A stretch of DNA of 64,000 nt from Strigamia acuminata (taxonomy: Eukaryota > Arthropoda > Chilopoda > Geophilomorpha > Linotaeniidae), in NCBI GenBank assembly GCA_949358305.1, contig OX442314.1, positions 44,896,581-44,960,580 on the forward strand, given 5' to 3'. Positions 21,479-30,283 of the stretch are shown piece after piece. The number at the start of each line of letters is the position of its first letter. The stretch's first letter is position 1. Below the pieces are notes generated by a model, which was not told the DNA's origin, did not search any database, and worked only from the letters and a program-made list of their open reading frames with translations. A program made the translations under genes and the position numbers.

Positions 21479-21965
21479 GGGCGGGGACCGTCACGACAAT
21501 TGAGAGAACGTCGCGGGAGTTGTTGAGACTCCATCCGCCAGCATGCCTTACGACGACAAGATCTCGTGATCAGGCGCCGAGTATTTAATTGTGTGCTTTA
21601 ACTCGCTATCGGTGGTACCAACCACCAGGTAAACATTTCTATGGACTTACCGGGTTTAAAAGATATTGCCAATACAGGATTACCAATGCCCGAGTAATTT
21701 GTTTAACACAGTGTTGTTCAACTCCTGTTCACGGGTTACTAACCCGGAGGGTACGATGGGGCGGGGACCGTCACGACGGTCGAGAGAACCATCGTGGGAG
21801 GATTTGACTCCTCCATCCGCCAGCATGCCTTACGATGACGGGATCCATTGATCGAGCACCGGGTAAAATATTATTTAGCCACTGCCGTTGGATTATCATT
21901 ATCCAGGTAGTTGTTTTATCGCAACATCTTTAGATATTGCTCACGGGCTACCAACCCGGCGTGTT
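21479..21965. repeat. Internal tandem duplication in the D LTR
   Basis: Two units start with GGGCGGGGACCGTCACGAC at about 21480 and 21759. Each continues with GAGAGAAC, a TCCATCCGCCAGCATGCC block, a GATC-rich stretch and a final ACGGG(T/C)TAC(T/C)AACCCGG. The second unit is shorter and diverged. The same duplication is present in the other LTR at about 46984-47469. Confidence 0.8.
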
Positions 21966-22402
21966 ACCTGTATATTAGGCTTTTACCGACTTTTAACGAG
22001 CGGAAGGACCAATCGTAGAAAGACGGGAACCTGCGTGGGCTGTTTACAACAACCATCCTGCAGCGGACTGTGGCCAGTTAGCTGAGGGACCTACTTTCAT
22101 TTAGCAAGGTCGTACTGTATACGACCGTTATATTAAGCCACCGTACGAAGTCCTACTGTCCCGTAGAACAGCTGGCTAACGTTACGGGGCCATTTCATGC
22201 GAATGCATGTCTATTACCGGAGTTAGCCTTCCCGAAAAGGCCTTACAACAACAATAACAGATAGTAATGAATACTATCTGTGGAGAGCTGAGGTGGCCTG
22301 ATGTGTCGATAGAGAATAATGAAATCAAACGATAACAATTCAACTACAGACAATATACAAGTTCAGTTATCAAGCAAGCCAGGGGGAAGTGAAAAACTAA
22401 TG

Positions 22403-22410
22403 CTTATATA
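22403..22410 (-). promoter_or_regulatory. TATA box candidate in the D LTR
   Basis: TATATAAG on the minus strand lies inside the LTR, about 1.2 kb before the AATAAA signal in element orientation. The second copy is in the LTR at 46519-48268. Confidence 0.5.
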
Positions 22411-22764
22411 GTTCTGTAGAACTACTAGATTGGCAATAGCCAATCAGCGTACGAATCGGCGGATTCGTGGGTCACTAGTCCGGACCTAATATATGACTAT
22501 GTCCAGATGGGCCCAGTTGGGGTCCGGAAGGGTCCAATTGGTTCCCTTCGACAGGTAAGTAAAGTGGATATTGATTCGATAGAATCAACATCATCAAGTA
22601 ATTAATACTTGATTTATATTGAATAAAATAGTTATATTTTATTCACCGTGTCTAAATAATTATTTATCACACTTTTTAATTTTAACCGAGTTTGAAATAC
22701 GCGCGTTGGTTAAACAGCGCCATCTATGGTGAACATTGATAACTATCGATTTGTAATCATCACA

Positions 22765-22775
22765 CATCCCCCGGT
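22765..22775 (-). promoter_or_regulatory. Polypurine tract of element D
   Basis: On the minus strand ACCGGGGGATG abuts the 3' LTR. The core CACCGGGGGA recurs exactly at 26001-26012, just after pol. Confidence 0.65.
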
Positions 22776-23510
22776 GACAAGCATAGAGTTTACTAACTCT
22801 CGATTGTCATTCTTAATGGATAAGAATGTTCACCTAATTCTATCGAATTAATCCACTTGGTAAGTATTTTATTAACTTAATCATGTTATTTCTTTCAGAA
22901 ACTTCAACACCCGATTAGACTAATCGGCTTCTCTGCACTGCGCAACTCCCTGTTGCTAAGCGACGGAAATTAACTCGTCCGAACATGGATACATGTTCGA
23001 GAAAATACAAATTTCGATAGAAATTTTATTTCTCCGTCAAATAAACTTATTCATAGCTTATTAATCAACAAGATAATCAATAAAGAATAAACTTATGCAA
23101 ACTTTATTTATTGAAAATCTAAACTACTAATTTTTATTACGGCTGTCATAAAAATTATCGAATTTCAACTTGAAATTCTTTAATACTTCGATCAAAGCAA
23201 AATAAACACAAAATTTCCACAAATAATTATGAAATTTGCAAATAAATCAGACAAACATATATTAATATGATTATTTCAAAACAACAACCAAATTGAATTC
23301 GGAAAACAAAACAAATTAAATTGAATCCAATTTTAAATCAAACTATATTCTTATGAATATTTAAATAATTAGTTCAAGATCTTGAAGCCAAACAAACACA
23401 ACACTCATGAGAATATTTCGTAATTGCAGAAACACAACAAAACACCTGGAATATTTTTAGTCAAAAATATTTCCGCTCAGAAAAAATAACGAATGTTAAT
23501 TTTGTCCCTT
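22776..23510 (-). other. 3' untranslated region of element D
   Basis: AT-rich DNA between the ORF3 stop and the polypurine tract. It contains a GC-richer patch near 22915-22970 (GGCTTCTCTGCACTGCGCAA, then GTTGCTAAGCGAC) that resembles a patch in the leader at 32895-32935 (GGCTTCTCTGCACGACACGG, then GTTGCTAGGCAAC). No ORF. Confidence 0.6.
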
Positions 23511-25028
23511 TTAATCCTTCTTTTCGACGTCAGCCGAAACTTTCTCTTCCTTCTTCTCGACTTCAGCAGAAGTCAGAAAATCGGATTCTTCCGTCGCTTC
23601 AGTCGAGGCGGCAGAAAACACGGCTTCTACGGAAGCTTCCATTTCCTCTGGGCTCGGAGGTGGGAACGGCAGATCCTCGAGCAACTCTGCCACGAAATCG
23701 ACGACGGAAAGCAGCTCCTCGGCGTCCTCAAACTGTGCGTCGTCCGAAGTCTCAGACTTAGACGCTGGAGGGGCGCTAGATACGTCGGTTACGGCCGCTG
23801 GAGGATCCTCCACGGGTTTGGACGGTGCTTCTACGGCCTGTTGAAGCTTACGAGCTCGCCCTCGTGCCAAGATGTTGGTTCGTTGAACCTTGGCAATTTC
23901 TCTCGCTCGGTCGAGCGTCAGACAGCCTCGCCCTCGCGACATCGCTCTTGGTCGGACGAATTCCTCTTGCACCTCGCTTCCAGTGCTCTCGACGGCTTGG
24001 ACAGTTTCAGTAGAAACTTCGGAGTCCTCGGATGGCGGCGGCGACTGTCGAAGGAGTTCGACTCGTACACCGGCGTTGGCTTCAGCGCGGGCCCAGGTGA
24101 GGAAGCGCGGGTCGATGTAAACCGCTTCGCCACGACTATTCAGGAAAAGTCGGCACTTTGGGCAGTGAGCCCAACATCGCTTCTCATTCGGCTTAATGCC
24201 TTTAACTACATGGGGCTGAACTTCCTTCCTCCACGGCTCCGAACGCGGTCGCGTTTTCCTTCCACGACAATTTGGACATCTCATTAATGAGGAACCTGCG
24301 GATGCACCGCAGCACCACCCACAGCCGACGCAAAATGGGCAGATCGTCTCCGTGGCTTGGTCCGTCACGATGTTATCGTGAGGTATTCCGGCTGCCATGT
24401 CTCGTTCGCACTGCTCCTTGCGCAGGCGGGCCTTCTCGTCCTTCTTTCTTGCCTTGTTGGCCGCTCGGTACTCGCGGTTGCGAGAAACAGGCTCCGAATA
24501 ACGCAAAGCGCCCGGCGGCGGCTCATTCCATCCGTATTCTGATGCAGAAGACTCAGCACCAGCAGGAAGATGCGTAACAGACGCTGATTGTCCCGTCACA
24601 GTCGGTGCAGCCGCATTCGACGTGTTGGCGACGGTGGGCGCCACGCTTGCAGTTGGCGGCCGAAATTCGGGTGAATGCGGGGCCAACGGGACGTTGATAA
24701 CGTTTGTGGGCGGATACGCCACCTGGGCCAGCGGGGCCAATTGCGCCGACTCATAAACAGTTGGTTGCGCAGAAGTAGACGGGGCCTGCATCATCGCATT
24801 TAAGTCGAGCGGAAATCCGTCCGGATGGACACTGAGCCAATTTAGCGTTGCGAGTTGCAGCGGCGTCAGGGCGTACATCGAGGCGGGCGCCGTCGGTATC
24901 GGTTGGGCCCTCATGTAAGCACGTTCTGCTGAACGGCGTTGCTCGTCACTAGACGAGGTGGACGAGCTGGAGCTTTCATGTCGGTGTCGTCGATGACTCC
25001 GTTTTGAACGGTGCTTACCACTTCCCAT
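23511..25028 (-). CDS. Element D third ORF: cysteine-rich, probably zinc-binding, unknown function
   Basis: The ATG at 25028 follows directly on a splice-acceptor sequence (CGTCTGCAG), as in element C, so this is read as the second exon of a spliced message. The start is basic and Ser-rich (KHRSKRSHRRHRHESSSSS). The middle has clustered cysteines around residue 235-262 (CPFCVGCGWCCG, then RCPNCRGRK) and a second pair near 290 (HCPKCRLF), a pattern seen in zinc ribbons and DnaJ-type cysteine repeats. The C-terminal third is acidic with Pro-rich stretches. No envelope feature, signal peptide or membrane segment is present. It shows no clear similarity to ORF3 of A, B and C. A candidate upstream donor (GTAAGT) lies at 25633. 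Confidence 0.75.
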   Translation of the reverse strand: MGSGKHRSKRSHRRHRHESSSSSTSSSDEQRRSAERAYMRAQPIPTAPASMYALTPLQLATLNWLSVHPDGFPLDLNAMMQAPSTSAQPTVYESAQLAPLAQVAYPPTNVINVPLAPHSPEFRPPTASVAPTVANTSNAAAPTVTGQSASVTHLPAGAESSASEYGWNEPPPGALRYSEPVSRNREYRAANKARKKDEKARLRKEQCERDMAAGIPHDNIVTDQATETICPFCVGCGWCCGASAGSSLMRCPNCRGRKTRPRSEPWRKEVQPHVVKGIKPNEKRCWAHCPKCRLFLNSRGEAVYIDPRFLTWARAEANAGVRVELLRQSPPPSEDSEVSTETVQAVESTGSEVQEEFVRPRAMSRGRGCLTLDRAREIAKVQRTNILARGRARKLQQAVEAPSKPVEDPPAAVTDVSSAPPASKSETSDDAQFEDAEELLSVVDFVAELLEDLPFPPPSPEEMEASVEAVFSAASTEATEESDFLTSAEVEKKEEKVSADVEKKD

Positions 25029-25040
25029 CTGCAGACGCAA

Positions 25041-26083
25041 ATAAATTATTTTATTAAAAATAATTCCACTCTAAATAGTCATTCCTTGAGTCCAAAGAAT
25101 TAAAATGTATTGTTTGCAACGAAAATACACAACTCGAGTTATTTATAACCCTTAACACGTGACACTAATGAGTCACATTCCCCTTGTGTTTATGACACGA
25201 GAATGGACTCGCCTGACAGCGATTTTCATCGAAAATCGCAACTTGTTGATTTTTCAAAAGAAAAAATCCCTTTAGTTTTGTAAACTATTTAATCCAACTT
25301 CCGAGTATCAAAGATAACTTTCGTATTAATTAATTAACACTTAGTCTAATAAATATCTCAAATCGAAAATTCACCGCTAAATAATTTATGCAAGCCTCGA
25401 CCGCGACTTGATTTAAATAATTAGTGCCCACGTACTTAAACTTAATAAATAATTATTAAATTTAACCCAACTATTCGACTGAATAGCTAAACTTCCAGAG
25501 TGATTTAATGCCGATTCACGCTTATAACAGCACGTGAATTTATAACTTTTTTATCGGGACGCCGATATTTTACCAATTGTTGCGAACAATTTCTTAATTC
25601 TTTAGTCAAAGAATATTAACGAAAACTACTTACAATTAGAAGCTAATTTTCCGGTTCTGAAGTCGGCTGAATGAATTAGCGTCGAAGTTCTCAAGTCGAA
25701 AAATGAAGACGGGTTGAAGGGACGAAGTCACTAGTATCCGTGTTTTTTACGAAGTGTTTGTGTGCAATGAACCCTGGGAATTTTATTCCCTATTAATTGT
25801 CGGGTTCGAGGTTTAATCACACCTCGTAAGTCTCGTACCTTCGTAATTACACGAGATTATCACTTTTCAAAGTAATTCTCTGTATTTTGGTTAAAATACA
25901 TGTAAATACGACTAAAAAATTAAAATATTCTACCGAATATTTAATTCATCGCAACAAATTCATATTTTTAATATAAATTTCCATAAATATCGTAATATCT
26001 TGTCCCCCGGTGTTGAGATTATAAATCACTACACCTGTCAGACATGTAAATAATTACAGTCTCCAAGTTTTGAATAAAACTTA
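25041..26083 (-). other. Element D spacer between pol and ORF3
   Basis: AT-rich, no long ORF. In element orientation it holds a good donor, AATT/GTAAGT with GT at 25633-25632, whose upstream exon contains no ATG nearby, and ends at the ORF3 acceptor. It probably contains the ORF3 intron and a non-coding first exon. Confidence 0.5.
26001..26012 (-). promoter_or_regulatory. Internal polypurine-tract-like motif, element D
   Basis: The minus strand reads CACCGGGGGACA, sharing ten consecutive bases with the terminal tract at 22765-22775. It lies about 70 bases after the pol stop. It could act as a second plus-strand initiation site, or could be a chance or duplicated copy. Confidence 0.35.
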
Positions 26084-29000
26084 TCAATTCCAACAGAACT
26101 TTGAGGCTTTTCCTCGTTGTTGGTATGGTTTTTTAAATACTGCAGTGATGTTTCGCACAAAATTTTCATCTGCATATTTAGGATTTGGTTTTCGTTCTCG
26201 TCGTGGACGAGTGCTAGTTCGAGGAACTATTGGTTGGGGTTTGCGGGGTTTTCGAGGCGGTTTCTTTGGAACTTCGCCTCTTTTAAACGCCGCTTTCCTT
26301 TCCATAGCAGTTAAGCGTTGTCTATGTCTATGTTTAGACTTTGTGGGCGCAGATTTGTCAATCTGCACTGGAGTTGAGTCGAACAATTCCATTGGAATTT
26401 CTGAGGAAGTTTCAGGAATTAATTCCATTTCTTCAGCATCCGGAAGTTTATTACTTTCGTCCATCCATTTAGGATTTTCCTGAGGCGAGTAAGAGGCGGA
26501 CTTTTGTCCTACTTTCCAAGTCTCAATCGGGTACGAAGGCGTATAGGGATACAACGCTTTAATATTTACTGATTTTTCAATTGAACCATCAGCTAATTTG
26601 CGTAATTTATACGATCCTCCAGGAAGTACTTTAGTAATTTCCCACGGTCCATCTCTCTTCTCAGCAAATCCAGCGGAGATATTTTTATCTGCGCACGAGA
26701 GAATGTGAGTTTGCTTCCAAACTAAATCTCCAACTTCGAACTCCGTAATTACGAACTTTTGTTCGTGTATTTTTCTATGCCGTTCAAAATTCAATTGAAT
26801 TCTGCGATGCATCTCTTGATGCGATCTACGTAAAATATCCAATAGTACTCTGACATATTTTTCTGGATTTTCTTTGTCAAATGGATTGGCATGTCTAATA
26901 ATCCTTGGGTCGAAAGGTAATGTTACGATTCGTCCCGTGTTCAGCAGCATCGGGCTTGAGCCGGTTGCCGCCGAAACATTATTTCGCATTGCGAATGCAA
27001 ATTCGTCTAAATAACGCGGCCATTGCGTGTGCACATCTGTGTACAGGGCCAGCATCGTCTTTATGTCTCTATTGGCTCGCTCTGTCGGGTTCGCCTGAGC
27101 GTGATACGTGCTCGTATGAGACGGGCGAATGTTGTACATTTCGCAATACTCATTGTAAATATCGGAAACAAATTGTTTTCCGTTATCACTCACAATCTTT
27201 TTGGGGTGTCCCCATCTGTTTGTAACAGATCTTAATTCTTGAACGCAGTTAGCGCTCGTGGCTTTGGTCCAAGCCTTAATTTCAACGAACTTGGTACAAT
27301 TATCAATAATGACAAAAATATACTGGTTTTGGGACCTTCCCGCGGGTTTCGGGCCCATCAAGTCCATGTTAATACATTCCCAAGGATTGGTCATGTTGTG
27401 TGGTGTGTAAGGAGCTGCGTGCCTTTTCTGTTGAATAGGCTTGTACTGAGCACAGTGCGTGCAGCTTTTGACGTAGTTCCTGACACTTCTACTCATACCA
27501 GGCCAGAAATATATTAAACGCGTTTTTTCAAGCGTCTTACTCATTCCAGCGTGACCGCTTAGGGGGTGGCCATGACAAGCGAAGAATACTCGCTTTACGA
27601 GTGCACTGGGTACAACGGCTTTAAAGCCGTTTCCCGAATCGTTTAATTCCTCTTCGAACGAAGGGTTAAAATAGATGATCATTTGATCACCATCAACTTC
27701 TTTTTTGTCTAAACAATAGTTTTTGACTTTGTTTTTCCATTCTTTTATTTCAGATTGTGGTATCCCAACAACCTTGTCATTTAATAAATATTCTCGAATG
27801 CGTTTGCATTCGGTATCTAACAACTGAGCATCTATTATTTCTCTCCTTGTAGGAGGGACTTCTTTAAGTACTTCAGTCAACGCACTGTACAAGGTTTCTT
27901 GTACTTCCTCCCCCTCCTTTTCTTCAGAACATTCTTTAGAATTTTCTGAAAAATAGGAACGCACACTAGCCAAATATTCTCGTTTTTCTGGGGCACGATT
28001 TAATGAAACAGAAGGATTTCCGTCCCATTCAGGCCAGTATTGTTTAATTTCAACAGGTTCCACATGATCACGAAGAGGAATGTCTTCCTCTGTTAGTGGG
28101 GCTCTAGAAAGTGCATCTGCAACTTGGTTAGCAGCACCTTTTCGAAAAACAATTTTAAAATTTCCACATTGGATTCTTAAGGCCCATCGGCCAAATTTCC
28201 CAGATGGTTCAGGCGTTCGCATCAACCATTTCAGTGCTTCTGCATCTGACTCTAAAGTGAATGTACCATATTCGAGATATGGTTTAAATCGATCAATAGC
28301 CCACACAACTGCGAGACATTCGAGTTCCGGCGTTGTATAACGCTTCTCCGCTCCACGTAAAACTCTGCTTGCATAAGCTACAGGTCTGGGTACAGAAATG
28401 TTTTTCTGCTTCTTTTCGTCGAATATATCGACGTCTTGGCAAAGGACAGCTCCTAAGCCTTCGTGAGAAGCGTCAGTCATGACGACAAATGGCAGAGTCA
28501 TGTCTGGTTTGTGTAGACAATTGTCGCCACAAAGTAGTTCTTTAATTTTATTAAAAGCTTTTGTCTGCTCATCTCCCCATTCAAATGGAGTTTTCTCATT
28601 CATCATACGTGTGTATGGTGCGGCAATAGTTCCGTGATTTGGAACAAACTTCCTGAAGAAGTTAGTCATGCCGTGAAAGCGCTGAATGTCTTTAGCACAC
28701 GTGGGGGTGGGAAATTTCATGATCGCCGATATTTTATCGGGATCACCGAAGAGACCTTCGGGTTTAATCCAGTGGCCCAAGAATTTTAATTCTGTACGCC
28801 CAAAACGAGATTTCGCTTTATTTATTGTCATGTTGGCTTGGTTAAGCCTTTCCAAAACATCTCGAACATGTTTGAGATGATCATCCCAATTATCTGAATA
28901 CACAATTACATCATCCAAATAAACTAACGCGTAGTCTTGCAAAGCTGAGCCTAAAATGCCTTCCATCAGACGCTGGAAAGTACAAGGCGCATTGCAAAGG

Positions 29001-30283
29001 CCGAACGGCATTCGCACAAATTGATAAGGGCCGTTTGGCGTATAGAACGCCGTTTTTGGACGATCTTCCTTACACATTTCGACTTGGTAGTAACCTTTAA
29101 CAAGGTCAATAGACGTAAAATACTTTGCCGGACCAGTATTATGCAACAAAAGGTCAATACTTGGCATTTGTATTACTTCGACTTCAGTGATGGCATTTAG
29201 CCACCGGTAGTCAATGCACATCCTATACGAGCCGTCAGGCTTCGCAACAATGACGGGATGACTTATGAAGGGCCCTTTGGCCTTTTCAATGAGTCCATCC
29301 TGTTCCAATTCTGCAGCTAGTTTGGTCATAATGGCTCTCTTGGCCGGGTTATACATTCTATACTGCATTTTGGGCAATGAATGCCCTTCTTTGAACTTAA
29401 TACGATGTTGGGTCACGTTAGTGCACCCAACTTGATCACGAAATACATTCGGTATCGAGTTAACCACTTCGCGAAGTGCTAGTCTTTGTTCTGGAGTGCA
29501 GTCGCTCTCCTCAACTAATTTTTCATCCCAAGTCAACACAGGAGTGTCTGTTAACTCAATTGAGTTGAGAGTGGACGACAGTCCTAAATAATCGAAAGTA
29601 ATTCGATTTAACGGGGCGAGGGCCAAATTGGCTTCTTCCGATTCATAAGGGGCGGACCAATTGGGTTTATCTGCACAAGAGAACTCTTGTAAATGTGGAT
29701 GCGGACTAATTTTCTGTCTGCGCATGAAATTGTGACCAAGTATCAAGCCACAAACTCGTTTTGCCAAAACGATGAAATTCATTGGTGTAAGTTCATCAGC
29801 CCATTGCACGCACAAAGTTATTTGTCCGACAGGCTTGTGTGCTACGCCTACAGCGTTAACCAACATATTTCTGGGGGCCTCTTGCAAAAAATCTGGCAAA
29901 GCCTGAGTTTCAGACAAGAGTTGTTCCCCAATGTAACATTGAGATGCTCCTGTATCCATGAGCGCGTTGTAGGTGAGCCCACCAATTGTGATCTTCATTC
30001 GAGGATCATCTTTATTATTACCTAAAGTAATATTATGTAAATTGTTACCACCTATGACTCGATTGAGTCGGCGGAGTCTACAGAATTTCTTCGTGTAGCA
30101 CTTGTGTGGAAACAATGTCAGATTTTTTAATTGTTCTGTCATTTCTTGCAGATTTTCCTCTACTCCGCCACTATGACTAGTGGCTACTTCGAGACAAGTT
30201 GTGTCTACATCCATAAATAAAGATTCCGACGCAGCATTAGCCACTTCTGGGGGATGGAATAAACCTTCGTCCCCCGGATCTAG
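26084..30283 (-). CDS. pol: Element D pol polyprotein (protease, RT, RNase H, integrase)
   Basis: The frame is entered by -1 frameshifting at the end of gag and continues without a stop; no ATG is needed. Counting from 30244, the aspartic protease motif LMDTGASQC is at 97-100, the RT active site VYLDDVIVYSD near 440, RNase H TDASHEGLG near 590, the integrase zinc module HGHPLSGH plus CTHCAQYK near 889-935, and catalytic D (NMDLMGP, about 963), D (VSDNGKQF, about 1019) and E (NPTERAN, about 1052). A GPW module and a Lys/Pro/Arg-rich tail follow. The order protease-RT-RNase H-integrase places it in Ty3/gypsy (Metaviridae). All key residues are present, so the copy may have been functional before B split its leader. 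Confidence 0.95.
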   Translation of the reverse strand, partial: LDPGDEGLFHPPEVANAASESLFMDVDTTCLEVATSHSGGVEENLQEMTEQLKNLTLFPHKCYTKKFCRLRRLNRVIGGNNLHNITLGNNKDDPRMKITIGGLTYNALMDTGASQCYIGEQLLSETQALPDFLQEAPRNMLVNAVGVAHKPVGQITLCVQWADELTPMNFIVLAKRVCGLILGHNFMRRQKISPHPHLQEFSCADKPNWSAPYESEEANLALAPLNRITFDYLGLSSTLNSIELTDTPVLTWDEKLVEESDCTPEQRLALREVVNSIPNVFRDQVGCTNVTQHRIKFKEGHSLPKMQYRMYNPAKRAIMTKLAAELEQDGLIEKAKGPFISHPVIVAKPDGSYRMCIDYRWLNAITEVEVIQMPSIDLLLHNTGPAKYFTSIDLVKGYYQVEMCKEDRPKTAFYTPNGPYQFVRMPFGLCNAPCTFQRLMEGILGSALQDYALVYLDDVIVYSDNWDDHLKHVRDVLERLNQANMTINKAKSRFGRTELKFLGHWIKPEGLFGDPDKISAIMKFPTPTCAKDIQRFHGMTNFFRKFVPNHGTIAAPYTRMMNEKTPFEWGDEQTKAFNKIKELLCGDNCLHKPDMTLPFVVMTDASHEGLGAVLCQDVDIFDEKKQKNISVPRPVAYASRVLRGAEKRYTTPELECLAVVWAIDRFKPYLEYGTFTLESDAEALKWLMRTPEPSGKFGRWALRIQCGNFKIVFRKGAANQVADALSRAPLTEEDIPLRDHVEPVEIKQYWPEWDGNPSVSLNRAPEKREYLASVRSYFSENSKECSEEKEGEEVQETLYSALTEVLKEVPPTRREIIDAQLLDTECKRIREYLLNDKVVGIPQSEIKEWKNKVKNYCLDKKEVDGDQMIIYFNPSFEEELNDSGNGFKAVVPSALVKRVFFACHGHPLSGHAGMSKTLEKTRLIYFWPGMSRSVRNYVKSCTHCAQYKPIQQKRHAAPYTPHNMTNPWECINMDLMGPKPAGRSQNQYIFVIIDNCTKFVEIKAWTKATSANCVQELRSVTNRWGHPKKIVSDNGKQFVSDIYNEYCEMYNIRPSHTSTYHAQANPTERANRDIKTMLALYTDVHTQWPRYLDEFAFAMRNNVSAATGSSPMLLNTGRIVTLPFDPRIIRHANPFDKENPEKYVRVLLDILRRSHQEMHRRIQLNFERHRKIHEQKFVITEFEVGDLVWKQTHILSCADKNISAGFAEKRDGPWEITKVLPGGSYKLRKLADGSIEKSVNIKALYPYTPSYPIETWKVGQKSASYSPQENPKWMDESNKLPDAEEMELIPETSSEIPMELFDSTPVQIDKSAPTKSKHRHRQRLTAMERKAAFKRGEVPKKPPRKPRKPQPIVPRTSTRPRRERKPNPKYADENFVRNITAVFKKPYQQRGKASKFCWN

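Larger units (their letters stand above)
21015..22764 (-). repeat. 3' LTR of element D (1750 bp)
   Basis: It is bounded by TGTGA...TCACA and by the target duplication GTTT on the left. In element orientation a TATATAAG box (22403-22410) and an AATAAA signal (21194-21199) are in the order expected for an LTR promoter and poly(A) site. It contains an internal duplication (21479-21965). Short ORFs inside are not genes. Confidence 0.93.

Noticed and set aside
21201-22085. Four short ORFs, repeated at 46705-47589
   Set aside because: They lie in the D LTR and simply recur with it.
23493-24287. 264-aa plus-strand ORF over D ORF3
   Set aside because: Antisense to the cysteine-rich D ORF3, whose frame has clear motifs.
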